DNA of 64,000 nucleotides. It comes from Callipepla californica brunnescens (taxonomy: Eukaryota > Chordata > Aves > Galliformes > Odontophoridae). A program made the position numbers and the translations under genes. This document shows, piece by piece, positions 22,801-37,199 of this stretch. Below the pieces are notes generated by a model, which worked only from the letters and a program-made list of their open reading frames with translations, was not told where the DNA came from and searched no databases. Position 1 is the first letter of the stretch. The number at the start of each line of letters is the position of its first letter. The stretch spans positions 24,992,437-25,056,436 of the forward strand of contig JALIRH010000002.1 of the NCBI GenBank assembly GCA_023055505.1, in the 5' to 3' direction.

Positions 22801-25800
22801 ACTCATACAGGTTGCAAGTATTTCATCCTATATGAGGTCCGTATTGCACAACAGCTACCAGCAAATGAAGATAATGGCAACTTCGTTCAGACACTTCATT
22901 ACCACAGTGCAGCAAATCTAAGGCTAGCACTGAACAAATTACTCCCACAACTACATCACCCTATTATTTTCATAGGGTGACAGAAAGCTAGTTTAGGCCC
23001 TGGTAGCACACTTCTGTGTTATCCATAAAGAGAATAACTTGGATACCACTGGAATAACTCCTCAGAACATCACAGATCAGTACAAGCATGCCCTTGTTTT
23101 CACTAGGATTTTTAAGGGAAAAACAAACCTGGCGATTTAAAAAGGAGTTAAGCAACTTAGAGACTGACAGATGAAGGCTAAATTTAGTATGATTGATTCC
23201 ACAAGGCAGTAGAAGACTGCAAACAGAGAAAAAAGGAAAACCAGAGTAAAAGATTACAATATACAGGCATGCAATTCAGATTCTGCAGTGAGAAACTTCA
23301 TACCTACTCAACTGCATTTTTATTAACAAGAGTACCTTATATCCCACCTGAGTTACTCAGCAACTACAGGAATATTAAAAATACTTTGCAAATACTTCAC
23401 CTAAGTTTAGCATTTCTTAGAGAAATAAAAACTCCTGCTAGGTCCAACTCCAAAGGTTATGCCAACTATAAAATCTAATAGCAGATTTCCAGATGGCAGC
23501 AGCCAATTTCCAGTAAGATCTAATTTGGTTAATTGACTGTCTTATTTACTAATTGATAGGAATATGCAGCTCAGTTAAATTAACCCCAACTGTTGTAATG
23601 ATTTAAGCAAGGTTAAACAACCTGAGACCTAAAAATATATATGTAAAGAAAGAAGAAAGATAGAAGAAAAAAGGTTTTGTGGAAAATGGCAAAGATGATA
23701 TTCTCCTGTTTGACCTACATATAGTAGGTTAAAACTTCAGAGTTTAGACCAAGGAAAAATAAGAAGCACTGACTAAATTAAATTTGCATAAGAACTATCA
23801 ACACACAGAGCATTCTTGCTACAATTCCATTAAGCAGTGAAAAAAGTCCACCACCACCATAAAAAAAAATAAAATTGCCTCTAAACAAGACAGGCAAACA
23901 AGTCAACCAACAAGATTAATGGATGAACTTCAGCTTAGAGGGAGAAAATATTCACCAGTGGACACAGTCCTTGGCACTTAAACTGTAATATCATTTCCTC
24001 ACACTCTGGTTCTGCAAGAATATAATCAACAATATTAGCTTTTTAGTAGTGGAAATTGAATTTATTTATTATCTTTGCACCTTCACAGGGAAAATAACAC
24101 TTTTTTTCAGCCCAAATTCCCATAACATTTATCCGTCTCCAGAAAAGGGAATAGCAGCAGTATCACATTGTAATAAAGTGATTACTGACTTGGCTAGTTC
24201 TAATTGTTTATCAGATTAATCTGGGACAGGCTCAGGTGTTTTCTTTAATCCTGAATGATCTTAAGGACAATTTGCACTGGAGAAAGAAGTTAGACTCTGA
24301 AGATACATAAAACTTTTGGGTTTTGGGTTCCTACAGAGTGTTTTTATTGGAAGTTTTGTCTGAAAAGTAAAACTTGCTTCCAAGGAAAAAATTGGAAAGA
24401 CTTTAGTGAAGGTTCTTTTCTTGCCTGCTTGGAAAAGCCTGTGATCCTCAGAGAGAATGGTTCAGATGTGAGGCAGCTCCCATACCTTGGTATCTCTGTC
24501 CCACTCAAGTCACTCCTGGCTCTGGAACAGATCAAAGACTGGGGAGAGAGCGGGAGAGCAGAGGATCTCCAGAAAGAGAAGAGAAAATGCTGCAGCAAGG
24601 AAGGTTTTTTTATTAGTGAAACCTAAGGTGTACGACATAACATGAATGACAGATCTGAAGCTTGAAGAAAAAAGCTTTACAAAACTGGTTAAAAGTCCCT
24701 CATAATGACAACTGTCATTAATACTGGTGGTGTGAAATACCATGTCCTCCCACCTACCATAAAAAATGCTACTTACAATAATAAGATAAATCTAATATAC
24801 CTATAAACAGTACAGCTGGCTTCCTATTTAATGGGGCTTGATATATCTCCACACCGGGGAGCAGTTTCAGACAGAAATGTTTTTGTGAAATGCTGGCAAG
24901 AAACACTCATGTAACAATGAAAATGCACCACAGGATGACAGCTTTGAAGGTCAAGAATTTATACAATCATGCTCTGCTCACTAGAGTTGTTCTGAAATTT
25001 TCCTGATATTTGTCACAGTTTCCATCCTTAAACAGAAATCTTCCTGAAAAATTAAATGTAAAAAAAACCCTGAATACATATTCAAAGCAGATTGCGCATC
25101 AAAATTAAGCAGGAGAGGCTGTATTCACACTAGCATATCTGCTTTAAATCCAGAGTGCTTTAAGTACAGGTATGACATGATTGCTAAAGAGCTCATTTGT
25201 ACCTGACGCCGCAGATGAACCTGATTCTTGTGAACAGCATCAGTTTTGTAAGGATGTTGGTTGTCCTTTGCCCTCAGCCTCTGATGAGTCTCTTAAATAC
25301 AGTGATGATTTTGGAAACTAATAGCATTTTTATTCTATGTAGTGGAGAATCTTACCCAAAGGCATGAGCTAGTGTACCTCACTTCGAGTATTTCTAATAT
25401 GTAACAAATAAAGCAATTATGTGCACAGACTATTTTTTTTCCTGCAAATTAACAAACAGCTTTCTTATTTTCAACTGATATCTTATTAATGAAAAACAAG
25501 AAGTAACACTTTTCAAACTGTCTTTTGGGGAAAGACCTCTGGAGTCTGTTAATTTCTACCTGCAAGAGGAACAAGCAACTACTGCCAAAAACTGCTCCTT
25601 CCCAATCCTCCTGTCTGGGCCAAGTGCTCCCTGGCTTTTCAATGAGGTTTGACAGCATTGTGAAAACAAGAAGAAAAGATATTGAGAAAAAGTAACACTT
25701 TTAAAGTAAATGTCATTCAGCTCTGCATAAAACACATGCTTGTTACCATCTGGTATATACAACCTGTGCGCTTCAGCTGCTTTCTGAGCATATTACTGTT

Positions 25801-26428
25801 CCTTGGGGCATCACTGGGTGCTTTCTCACTCAGAAAATATTGGACATGGAATTGGTTCGGTGGTATTTCTAGCTAATTCGGAGTGTAGCACATTTATCTG
25901 ATTAATTCAAAAAAGAATTTGTGCTTGAAAGATGAAAGAAGGATTGGTTAGCACCCTGGCAGACAGCTTTGTGAACACACGGGTGGTTTCAGCAGGCTCA
26001 GGGTTCAGACTGTGCAGAACTGGCACTCTAAGTCCTGTGACGAGATGGCAGTGATTTTTTTTGTTGTTCTGTTTTTGTTTGAGAGTGGAAAAGCAGACTG
26101 CTTTCAGGAGATGATATAGTTGAATCTTTCTTCATTAACTTCTTCTAGTTAGGTAAAGAACCTCTCTCGATTTATCTAGAGCCAAGGTAAGTTTTACTCC
26201 GAAATGGCTGTACTAGTTCAACAACTAAAATATATGACCTGAAATACATATTTTCCTCTTGTTTTAATCTGTCTGTCTGAATAAAGGTGTAGATTGCAAC
26301 ATTTATTTCAACTTTATTTCATTTTGTCAAATTCCAGTGATAATTTGCTTGCTCAGACATATAAACTAAGATTGCCACAGTGACTCCAATTTCGAATAAC
26401 TTACTAGAGGGGTGTTAGAAGGATCTGA

Positions 26429-26443
26429 GATATATATATATAC
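26429..26443. repeat. (TA)n short repeat
   Basis: Seven TA units. Confidence 0.85.
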
Positions 26444-27018
26444 TGCCTACTGTTAATAATGTAATCTTTGAGGACTATCCACTTGGACATCATTGAATTG
26501 AAACACCCAGCACAATTTCAACAGAAGTGTGCTATATTTTCTTTACTATTTTCTAGCCTGTTGTAGAAATATTTTACGTTTTTTGTGATTTTAAGCTATT
26601 TCTTTCTACTATTTGCTGTAGTAAATTCACATATTTAATTGTTGCCTCCATCTGCCTCTGTCAGTCATCCTGTTTTTCACATTTTTACTTCATAAGCTGT
26701 AATTATTACCTAAATATTTACTACTTAATATGGAAATGTTCATATACAAAAATGAAAACAGTACCACAGAGCAACTAGCTGTCTGACAACCTTAACATAA
26801 ACACCTCAGATCTTTCTGCTCTTGCAGAAATTTCTCTCTTGATTTAGTTTTCATCCATTCACTTCCTGTTTATTCACTCTCTTCCTATGGTCAGCTTCTT
26901 TCTCAGCTCACTTGTTACGTTCTGGCTCACCCCCCTCTTGTATCTTCTGAAGTCCGAATGTTTTTTTTTGACTTATATTTCTACTTCAGATATGCTTTCA
27001 GATATGACACTTCCCTTC

Positions 27019-27035
27019 TTTTTTTTTTTTTTTTT
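27019..27035. repeat. poly(T) tract, 17 bases
   Basis: T-run followed by AGC, superficially like a splice acceptor tract, but with no open exon-like frame after it. Confidence 0.8.
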
Positions 27036-29172
27036 AGCAAAGGAACAGAGGTATAAGTTCTTCTAAAGTTTCCACTCTTCTTTTCTCTCTTTTATCCTCT
27101 ACTTCTTCTCCTAGACCCTTTCAAACTCTGGCAGGAGACCAGACACAATCTATTTATAGGCACTATCCCCATTGGTTCAGGAAAGTTTTCCAGTAACAAG
27201 GACTACATCCATGTTCTTCAGAGTTCTTAAACTTCAGTCTTTTCTTTCTTAACCTTTGGCAAAGCTAAATTTGCGTGAAGATGCCCTATTGAAGAATATA
27301 TCTGGATTTAATTCTTTGCCTGTTATATTTCTCAGCTCCTGCTGAATTCAGCAGAAAAATTCTAACTTCACCTGTATTAGAAATTGATCCAAGATTTAAA
27401 GTAGGTGAGACATCTTGTCCAGTCTCTTAGCTCTGATTTTCACGACAGTTATTTGTGGCAATCTTCACAGAAATAAAATACACAGATAAATCAATTTTAA
27501 AAGTTCAGTTAACCCTATATAGCAATTCTTTCTGGGAGGTGATTTGATCAAGTATAGCAAATTTAATATTTCCTCTTCAGTCAAACCACTGTGTTTATTT
27601 TTTCTTTTTAAGTATAAGCAAATTTGTAATAATTTTTGTTTGCTATCTTACCTCATTTCTATTTGACTTTTGGCCTCATTTTGACTGTAAACATTTCTCT
27701 CATATTTTTAGTATACTTCTCAAAATTTTCATGACAGCCTCTACTACTACAGGAATCACCTTCCCTCTACAAAACAGTGCTTTCATGTCTATTTTCAAAA
27801 TGTTTTCATTTATTTGGTATTCCATGCTAACAGTGCTGCCTACCTATTAAACTATGTTAGTATTGTCCTGGCCTATTGTATGAATCTGCAATGACTCATG
27901 ATGACAGAGCTTCAAGTAAAGTGCTGCTGTAATTCACCTCATTCTCAGTAAACTTCACTGTTTCCACGTAACCTCTTACAGTTGGCATTCTGTGACTTAA
28001 CACAAGCACATCAAGTCTGACAGTAATTTTACACTCTCATTATCTTGATATTCAGCATCGGTCTTTTTTATCAGTACAACATAGTTATGCATAGTGAAGA
28101 AAATGATTCCATGCAGGCAGGGAGAAAACAAATTTAAGCTACTTAAGAACAGAATTCCTTCACAAACCTCTCTAATGTAAAATGAAAAGCATTAGCATCA
28201 GAACTGCTTTTTTCAGTTAAAAGAGCAAAATTCTAAAAGCTGTAAGACATCATTTTCATCCTCTAGAAGTCTAACTAAAGGTTTATTTGTCATTACAGAA
28301 AGTTTTGTCTGAAACACTGTACAATGCTTCTTTCATTTCAGGAGGAACTTGGAAAATCAATTGATTACATTAGAGCAGTAATTGTTGTCTTGCACTCAAA
28401 ATCAGGCTACCTATCCTCACAAATGAGGCATAAAAGAGGGTTTTGAGAAGAACAGTATAAACACAACAGCAAGGACAACATATAACTAGAACAGCAAATA
28501 ACTTTTCATAACTTTCATATTTTTCTAAGGGTTAGAAAAAACGTTTGGAAAGAGAAAGATAAATAACTATATTTTAAACAGAGAGCATTTAAAATATAAA
28601 GTTCATACTTATGGTATATTCCTGAACTTCGCAAGAAAAATGATGAATGGAACCCAAAGCAAAAAGCAGGGAAAGTAGTGCTGCTAAAAATACTTGTTTA
28701 ATTTTTGTATCTTAAGAATTGTTTTCTATCCCCTATTAATGCCTGTCAGAAATCTGCTCTCTTGGCTGGCAGTTCACTGTACTAGCAATAGCCCATCTGG
28801 TTGGAGCCCCTGAGGAGGATCTACATTTCTGCAGATAAAACAGGCAGGATTGCAGTCAAGTTAATGGACTCAGGCAAAATGACATAGTGAACTTTCATTT
28901 TTAAATAATTGGCTATGACATAAAGACGTGGAAACTATAACACACAGAGGACAAAATAAATAAAAGACAGAATTTAAACTTTGTTTGGGGATGCTTATTT
29001 CAAAGTGCAAATAAACTAGAATGTAGAGAAAATTACTGCCTTAATATTTTAAGAGAATATATCTGTGAAATGGCTATTTGATCATAAAAATAACCCAAGC
29101 ACCAGTACACAGTTGATATGGAATATGACCATGGAAAGATGAGTGTTAATCATTGATATTATAGATATGATA

Positions 29173-29174
<2 letters not shown>

Positions 29175-29205
<31 letters not shown>
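29175..29205. repeat. (AT)n microsatellite
   Basis: About 15 perfect AT units, likely length-polymorphic between individuals. Confidence 0.92.
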
Positions 29206-29207
<2 letters not shown>

Positions 29208-30918
29208 CTGCTTAGTCATGCATACTTACTGATCATTTGATCATTTAGGGGCTGATTTACAAGGTTTTTGTGTAATACAGAATGCCATCTTCAGTATCAC
29301 TGATTAATGTAAGAGATGAAAAAGCTAGTGGCTGTACAACATAAACATATCAAATTCTTTTTAACAGTTCTGGAAAACATCTCTTGTTTCTACACTTCCA
29401 AAATTTGATACCACACATCTGCCTTCCTAACAGGATGTCCAAAATTGCAGACTACAGGACTGATCCACCTCTTCTCTACGAGTATTGGTGTCACTCTTGA
29501 AATACTTCTGTTGAAAAATGTAAGAAATATAGGAAGAGACAGAGTGACTGATATTTTTCTGAGGCCCACTATGTCGCATGTACACTAAATATACCATTTG
29601 CCTATAGGGCAAAATGTTGAGTAATAAACTGACCAGACAAAATATGAGTAACACAACACTCACTGTGCAGGAGTGGGATCACACAGCCATTATGAATACA
29701 GCATTAAATATTTCAAATTTCTAATAGTTACCCGTATAAGTGCAGAAGGTTTAAAGTTTTCAGAGATTAAACTTCAAAATTCACAAAATGGGAATTGTGA
29801 ATTTGTGACTGGATGGAGGAATTACACTGAATGTAATAGCAAACTGCATTAGTGCAGACTGAATCTGTTTTCTCTCTTCTTAATGAAACATCTTTAAAAA
29901 AAGAAAACAATTTTAAAGAAGAAACCCACATACTGATAATAAATTATGGAACGTTTTAAATGTAAGGAATCAAAATAAATGATTTCTAAATACCTTACTT
30001 AAGTTTCTTTTGAATCTCATAAGGATAATAAAATTCTTATAAGACCTTCCATCCTCACTTCTAAGAGTTGCCTATTTGTTCATTCTGTCATTGTTTGCAA
30101 TATACTTTTCAAAATTATTTCTGCTTTACTAGGTCTTTTACTGCTTTGCTTAACAGGACACTAAATACAAGTCATACTAAAACCAGTATTTATTTATTTG
30201 CTCATACAACCACAGAGTATTTTCTGAAATCACAGTTCCAAAGTTAATGTGATGAAGCCAAAGAGATACTGCAAACTGAGGTTGAAGAAGTACCTCATCC
30301 TGAGATCCGCCACCCTCCCAAAATGAGTGTTCCCAAACCTTGCCACAAAATTTTACGATATATCTCACAATACATTGTGTTTTTCTTAAAACTTGCACCA
30401 CAAACATCTTCAAATTACCAGAATACTTTGTTTTCATTCTGAAGAGATTCTGTGTCTGGAGTTCATAGTAACCATTTGTCACAGAACTACAAGCAAAACA
30501 TAAACTACAAACTCCTATAAAATGACAAACTGAAACACTCAAACCATATACGTGAAAAAAAACCCAAAACTTTGGAGATTTGATTTGTGATTTTGTTTTA
30601 AAAAATACAGATTTAGAAAATTGATTATATTTTAGACACTGCTGCAGCAGGTTATTTGAGTTAATTAAAAGATATATTTCACCTTTCAATCTATGGCCAA
30701 TGTTTTCTATAACCTCGTGAGGTCCTCAAATCTGCGTTAAGAAATTGAACTATTCTTTAGCTACATTCACCTGAGAAGCAAAATAAAACATTTATGCTTC
30801 CTATCTCTTCCTAAAGTGGAACTGTTGAAATAGTAATTAAAATTGTATTTGTAAGTTTTACTGTCTCTTCTATGTTTATAGAAGAAATATGCAAAATTTT
30901 CACAGCTTCGCCTTCATT

Positions 30919-30944
30919 AAAAAAAAAAAAAAAAAAAAAAAAAA
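30919..30944. repeat. poly(A) tract, 26 bases
   Basis: The longest A-run in the window, followed by GGCTGGG. No canonical AATAAA precedes it and no flanking duplication was found, so a retrocopy tail is not supported. Confidence 0.85.
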
Positions 30945-33900
30945 GGCTGGGTTCAATGAGCTTGAAGAGTTATTAGACTTGGAAAATAATTACCTGTAAT
31001 AATCAGCTTCTGTTTCCTAAAATTTGACTCCATGGGTAGATTTAAGTCAAGCCTCCATGAGATGGAGAATTTAATCAGATTTAAAGTTAAATAATTTAAA
31101 TATGCAACACAATTTTAGATGGCGTCCCTCTTCTTTGCACCTCTCAGTCTAAGGAACTAAATGTAGTGTTGATCTGTTAAGATATCATTTTCATAATTTT
31201 CCTGGTCTAAATTGAAGAAAGGTCCCTAGCATCTTCTCCTTAACATCCTTGTGAGGGACTGCAGGGCGGAGAGAAACGTCACCTGAAGAAAATCCAGATG
31301 TGAGAGATTGTCTTGGGAGGTATTAAGATTTCAGATTTTACCAATATGGACTAGTCAAGTTTAAAGCACTTATGTTTAGAGAATCATACAGTCATTCTCC
31401 ACTTATTGTCGTTAAGTCCTAAAACAGGCTTGAAATGCTGAGAGCTTACATTCACTCAGCTAGCATGTTCTTATATTGTTGTGGTTTCATTTATGGAACT
31501 GACAGTTACTAAGGAACAATTTCACTTCCAACAGTTTTCAGGTTCCAGAATTTCTGCCTGTCCCTTATCTTGGATATTCCAAGGATGGTTTTTCTGTAAG
31601 GTCATTATCTGAAATAACAAGGAAGACTTCACAGACCTATTCTATTATGTATTACTTCTCTATTGCTGTTCCCAAGGAAAGAATAAATAAAAAAAAGAAC
31701 AAACCCATATGTGAAAAAAAATTATATTATTTTTGGTACAAACATTTTTTTTTGTTGTTCTAAGATCAATATATATTTTCCCACACATTGTTAATAAAAA
31801 AGAATAGATGCTACAGAATGACTTGACCTGCATTAAAAAATTTAGAAGACTCAGCTGAAACAACTATATGAAGAACTCATATTTGCCTCATATCAGAATA
31901 GGTGCATCAATACCAAATATATTATTTTTCTCCACATTCTACAATACATTGTTTCTATTTTTATTTTTTTTTTCTGTACAAACTACCTTGTAGCAAGAGC
32001 ACTACAACAGAAGGCATTTTTTGGATGACAGAATGCAGTATGCTCTGCTGTCACCAGCAGCCAGCCTCTTTTGTAACATGTTCAGGTGTCTATAAATCCT
32101 CTGGGGAAGGCAATCCAAACTCTGGCTGAAATAACTGTCAGGATGCTTCTCCCAATATCTCTTGGAAATTAATAGATTTTTATATTTACCAATATTAGCA
32201 CTGACATGTATAGTCTTTGATCTTTTATCATGCCGTTTCATATACAGACAACAGGATCAGATTTTACTTAAGCTAAAGTCCCAGAGACACTTTCTCAGTA
32301 TACCTATATTGTTTTGAATGCATACACATTAAGTTGGGTACCTTGGATCATGAACATCAGTAGCAATTCCTTATCTACATTAGACATAATATCCTGATAT
32401 ATGCTAACTTACTGTTTTCTTTTTTTCATAATTAGAAAATTGTAGTAAAATTTGATTGTCTTCACAAGTGCATTGCGGTGTGCCCTGGGCACAGGCTACC
32501 TTCACGTGTTTCTGCACTTGGAATAAAGCATTAGGAAAATGCATGGGGTCAGCATATGACTAAAGGAATTAAAAAACAAAGAAGCCTCAATCTATGGTCA
32601 ATTAATTTACACGGAACTTGCAAAAGAGGTGGTCCACCCATGAGGAAAAATAAAAGAAACGGAAAAAAATGAGGTTTCCTGCTTCTAGATTTTATCTCTT
32701 GTCTTTTACTCCAAAATTTAAGGTCATCCAGTGGACATGAAGATTTTTCTCTATATTTGCATCCCTGGCATTTTTATTGCATCTCTCAAGTTTTGTTTTT
32801 AGTGTCTCTTAAAATCATTTTCTTTTCTCATTCAGTTCTCCTAATAATTGTGTTGCAACAAATACTTTTCTAGGTAACATTTACGAAGTCCAAAGTGATA
32901 AGAAGTACAGTAATTTCTCTGTCTAGGAAAACACAGAAAATTCTTCAAGATAACTTCAGTTCATTCCATTAGGTTTTGGCACCACATCGCCTCATTAATG
33001 ATTAGTTAGTTTTTTTAGCAGTTTTCTTAGAGTGACCTTCATCTATGACACAATACTAGGAGAATGTGAATTCCTATACACTACCATGCTTTTGTATTTT
33101 GAAGTAAGGATCATGATATCATAGTCAATATTTGTATCACTTGCATGGAAGCATTGCCTCTTCCTTCATTGCTTTTTTCTGGGATTTTCTAGACTTTTTT
33201 GCAGGAGCACCACCAGAAACAGTAATTTATTCTTAGGCCTCCGATACCAATAAGTATGGAGAGATTAATTTTATGTGCCAGAGTGTGTTCATGCCCCTGT
33301 GACTCAAAATAAAAAATAATAGAAATGAAAACACTTAGGAACTGTAGCACTGAGACATGGAAGCTCACCAACTGATCTTATTCAGATCTAGTAAAAACTA
33401 TATAGGTGTCTTACTAAGGTATCTGTGGGTGGCTTTATAATCATCTCCCTAGACATGAGAATGAACAGCAACAGCTTCTTTATACTCCTTTCACAAAGAA
33501 ACCAAAGACCCTAATCCTGCTTATGTGGGTGAATAACATTAAATGTTTGATTAATCCCTCTGACTTCATTCTGAAATCTCTAATGAGCCAACAGATGCTT
33601 TCATGGAGCAACAGGGCTTTATTTTTTAATAATATAAATACAGACTCGATAAAACAAACATAGCAAGAGGAAATCCTCCTTGTTCAACAAAGATAAGTGT
33701 TTCCAAATCCGACATATACTCATTCATTTTAAAAATCATTTCCTCTTCTTTTGGAAAAAAGGCTCTTGGTTTACGTTAATTTGAATGTATTTTTTTGTTT
33801 GTTTGTTTTAATCATTTTTTTATGCATATATACCCATATATTTGTTTGCAAAGCGTTTCAATGGCTAAAGTAGGTCATTAGCAAGTAAGGAAACTGTTTC

Positions 33901-34485
33901 TTTTCTTGTCTTCACAGGTAAATATATCCATTATCCCCTGTTCTAAGAAATGTATCACGTGCTCATCAAAAAATCCTAAGAACTGTCAGTTTGATGAAGT
34001 ACAACTCAGATCTCATTAGTGTTGAGCACAGAAGCAATATTCCACATCAGAAATGACTGCTAAAGTATTTGCAATTACCAGCTGTTCAGCATCCATTTTA
34101 TATAGATAAAAAACATGTCAAACTTAATTTATCAGATGTTTTGTGCTGTCATACTTCTTTTCCATCCAATGCATTGAAAAGTTATAAAAAAAAACAAAAA
34201 AACTTACTCTTCTTCTGGACCGGTATCATATAAGATAAAAGAATAGCATAGATTTATTATGTATCCAGATATAATAGCTACATGGATGGATAATATTTGT
34301 AAAGTTGTTTTCTTTTCACTTTAAAGGCTGTATGAACTTAACTTTAACTTGAAGTATGCATCTTTTCTGGAAGAAGGAGACTTAAAACTTTGTTGGTTTT
34401 ATAACGTTCATTGTGGATACTCTGTTCAAGAGGAAATTAATAATTAATAGCATCACAAATATTACATTTCCTACCTTTGCTGGGA

Positions 34486-34574
34486 CAAAAACAAAACAAA
34501 CAAACAAACAAACAAAAAACAACAACAAAAAAAAAACAACCACAACAAAACCAACAACAATAACAACAACAAAC
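34486..34574. repeat. A/C-rich low-complexity tract
   Basis: AAAC units, then AAC units with A-runs, for nearly 90 bases on the plus strand. The overlapping frames (poly-Lys/Thr on plus, poly-Phe/Val/Leu on minus) are artefacts of this tract. Confidence 0.9.
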
Positions 34575-34894
34575 AGTCTTCTTTTAAAGCACAGAAAATG
34601 TAAAACACATTTGGGTATGTGAGACAGCATGGGGAGCACTTATTTAGATCTTCAGTAATGCTGTGGGAGAGAAGTTTCCTTTTATTCTGGAACAGATCAT
34701 GAAGAGGGAGCCTGAAGTTTTCTGAAGGGAAAGAACTGTATTTTTGAAAAGCGTATTCAGCATGTGGTTGAGGACTCCTTTGCTGCATTTTGAAGACCTC
34801 AAGGGATCTGAGAATGACATAAATAGCACATCAGATGCCAAGCTGCAGAAGGCAACAACAAAGTTAGACCAGCTCAGTAAGGTCCTGCTTTATG

Positions 34895-35075
34895 TTGATG
34901 TTTTGAAGAGATAAATGGAAGTGATTATTATCCCTCACTCTGTGCTTGTGAAGCTGCATCTGGAGCATGGCACAAGCAAACTGAAACAAGCCCAGTGAAG
35001 AAGCACAGGGGTGATTTGGATCTGTAATAAGCCAAGCAAACTCTACTTTTTGAGTCTGGAAAAGAGATTCCTATT
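34895..35075 (+). mobile_element. Probable old CR1 LINE fragment
   Basis: Weak forward similarity to the CR1 ORF2 C-terminal region: GAAGTGATTATTATCCCTCA, then TCTGTGCTTGTGAAGCTGC, ATCTGGAGCATGGCAC and later GAGTCTGGAAAAGAGATTC occur in the expected order and spacing. It is heavily diverged and without a 3' end. Confidence 0.5.
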
Positions 35076-37199
35076 ATCTGTGGATACGGAGCTGTCCATC
35101 TGACTTCATCTTTGAGGTTCCTTAGAGCTATGAATCAAAACATGTCTGTACCACAGTGGTATAAATGTCCTCTCATTGAAGAGTGAGGTAAAACCATCTG
35201 AGTTTGGGAATGTATGGCTCATTAGAATGCATGCACTATTTATAAGTAACCTGCGTTAGGGGAAAAAAAGAAAAAAAAAAAAAGGACTCTTTTATTTGAA
35301 CTTAAACTAGATTAAAACATTCATTCTAAACCTGAATCTCATTTTTTCAGTCAGTTAACATGAAAAGTCTTGCACTATTTTGCACTCACAGATACTAATA
35401 TTAAAAAAAAATCTGTTGCCCAAGAAATGACAAAGCTGATAATAAATGTCCATTACTGGTAGTTATCCTTATCCATTACTTCCTAAATTCATTTTCTTTT
35501 CCTTTTTCATCAATACAGTTTTTATTCTGGAGTGAAAACACGCAAAAGGAGTAACCATTACTTTTCCTGAGTGTCCAAAAGATATATTTAGTCTTCTCAG
35601 GTTTCTAAGTGAAGGTTGAAGCACAATTGTTCAAGGAGATCGTCTATTCTCAGCATAGCTTATTGCTGCTGACTCCAAGCAGAAAGGTTGGATCATTTCA
35701 GCTTTATAAAACAAAACATGCATAAATAGAAGCTCCTTAGCATTATTTAAAACATCTGTAGTGGAATTGGGAAGTTCACTCATTTGCATAGACTATTCCA
35801 AAAAAAAAAACCAAAACAAAAAAACAAGAGTGTAGGCTGTAGCAACCAAAACAAGAATCAGCTCAGTGAGCCTCCAGTTTGTTGCAGGCTAATTTCACAG
35901 AGAACTATTTGAAATAAGTAACAGTGGAATTGCTTATTTCTAGATGTTGCCACTTGGCTCTAAACTAGACTTCAAAGACTTAACAATTCCACTTTCTTTT
36001 AGCCTTGCCTGCAGTGCAAAGCTAAAAGAATCTACAAATATCCCACTGGTGTGATCTGCGACTTCAGACCATCTCCTGTGGTTCTACATTCTTGTCTCGC
36101 CATGAGGACTTTTCTTTAGTGAAAGACAATCTTGCAGAAAGATGTGTCTCTGCAGCTTTGAAACTGATTTTGTCTGTCTTTTTACTCTGATTGCCATTAT
36201 TATTTACTTAGCGTCAATAGTGCCTATATGTTTGTGAAGTGATAAAAAGTTTTTGACCTAGAAATGCTATATTTTAAATTGTAAAGGTGATTGAATTATT
36301 CATATCATAAAACCAAGCCAAGTCAAACTAAACCAAAGCAAATAAACTGGAACAAATACAAAATAAAAAATCTGACACTCTGAATTTTGGCAGTAAAGCG
36401 TTACAAAACATGTCCCAACTTTTGTATATGCTGTTCGGTCCTATCAAGTAAATAACAAGAAAAATTTAAATCTATGAGGGTCTTTGATTGTTGTGTAATT
36501 TAGCTTTTTGTTAGTCATTTACTTGTGTGGCTGGATTTTTTTGGTACCTAACACTGCACCTTCACTAGATGTTTAAAACATTTTTTGAAAGGACAATGAC
36601 AAATGATGAATAATGATCAATGAGAAGTAAATACTCTTGCCTCTAATGCATGTTTTTGCATGAACATAAGTTTACTCATTGAAGTAGAACTTCCCAAAAA
36701 GCATATGCAAAGCAAACCACATTCATATACATGCTCATAAATACAGAGCACAGTGATACTAAGCACTGATTGAGCTAGTACTTTGAATTTTAACAAGTGC
36801 TTACCAACAGTGTTAGTAATATCTTACACACAGCTATATGATATGAGCTTCGAAGATGTTCTCCTTTCACATTAAATTTAAATTTTGCATTACCTTGGTA
36901 CTTCTTTCATTCACTTAACGAACCTTACCAGGATACAGTTTACCTTAAACGAACAAGGAAACTTAAAACATTCTTCTCCATGCTCCCGATGATAGCACTT
37001 TTTAAATTTTTCCTAAGGTAACTGAGAACAATCTCCTATATTTCAGAAACACTATAATTGATTTCCTAACCATGGTGAAACTTTGATCAGTCCCTTGACC
37101 AGCATCTATGTTTAACCTTCAGGGCAGACGTAGTTCATAAGCCATAGCAAGTCCTGACTGCTTTTTTTTCTGAGTGGGATGTAAGCAGACCATATCATC
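35076..37199. other. Unique AT-rich DNA
   Basis: No gene or recognised repeat apart from A-rich tracts at 35263-35283 and 35802-35824. Confidence 0.5.
35263..35283. repeat. A-rich tract
   Basis: A7-G-A13, a simple repeat. Confidence 0.85.

Larger units (their letters stand above)
22801..34894. other. 12-kb unique AT-rich stretch, no gene confirmed
   Basis: The longest repeat-free interval in the window. Simple tracts are listed separately. Two open frames are notable and are discussed as findings: 24294-24623 (plus, 110 codons, no ATG) and 30177-30689 (minus, 170 codons). Neither has a recognisable domain or a convincing splice or promoter context. Confidence 0.5.

Noticed and set aside
30890..30944. 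Poly(A) of 26 as the tail of a processed pseudogene
   Set aside because: No AATAAA upstream, no flanking duplication, no recognisable mRNA-like sequence, and processed retrocopies are rare in birds because CR1 does not use poly(A) tails.
34382..34639. Hydrophobic frame rich in Phe/Val/Leu on the minus strand and Lys/Thr-rich frame on the plus strand
   Set aside because: Both are translations of the A/C-rich low-complexity tract at 34486-34574.
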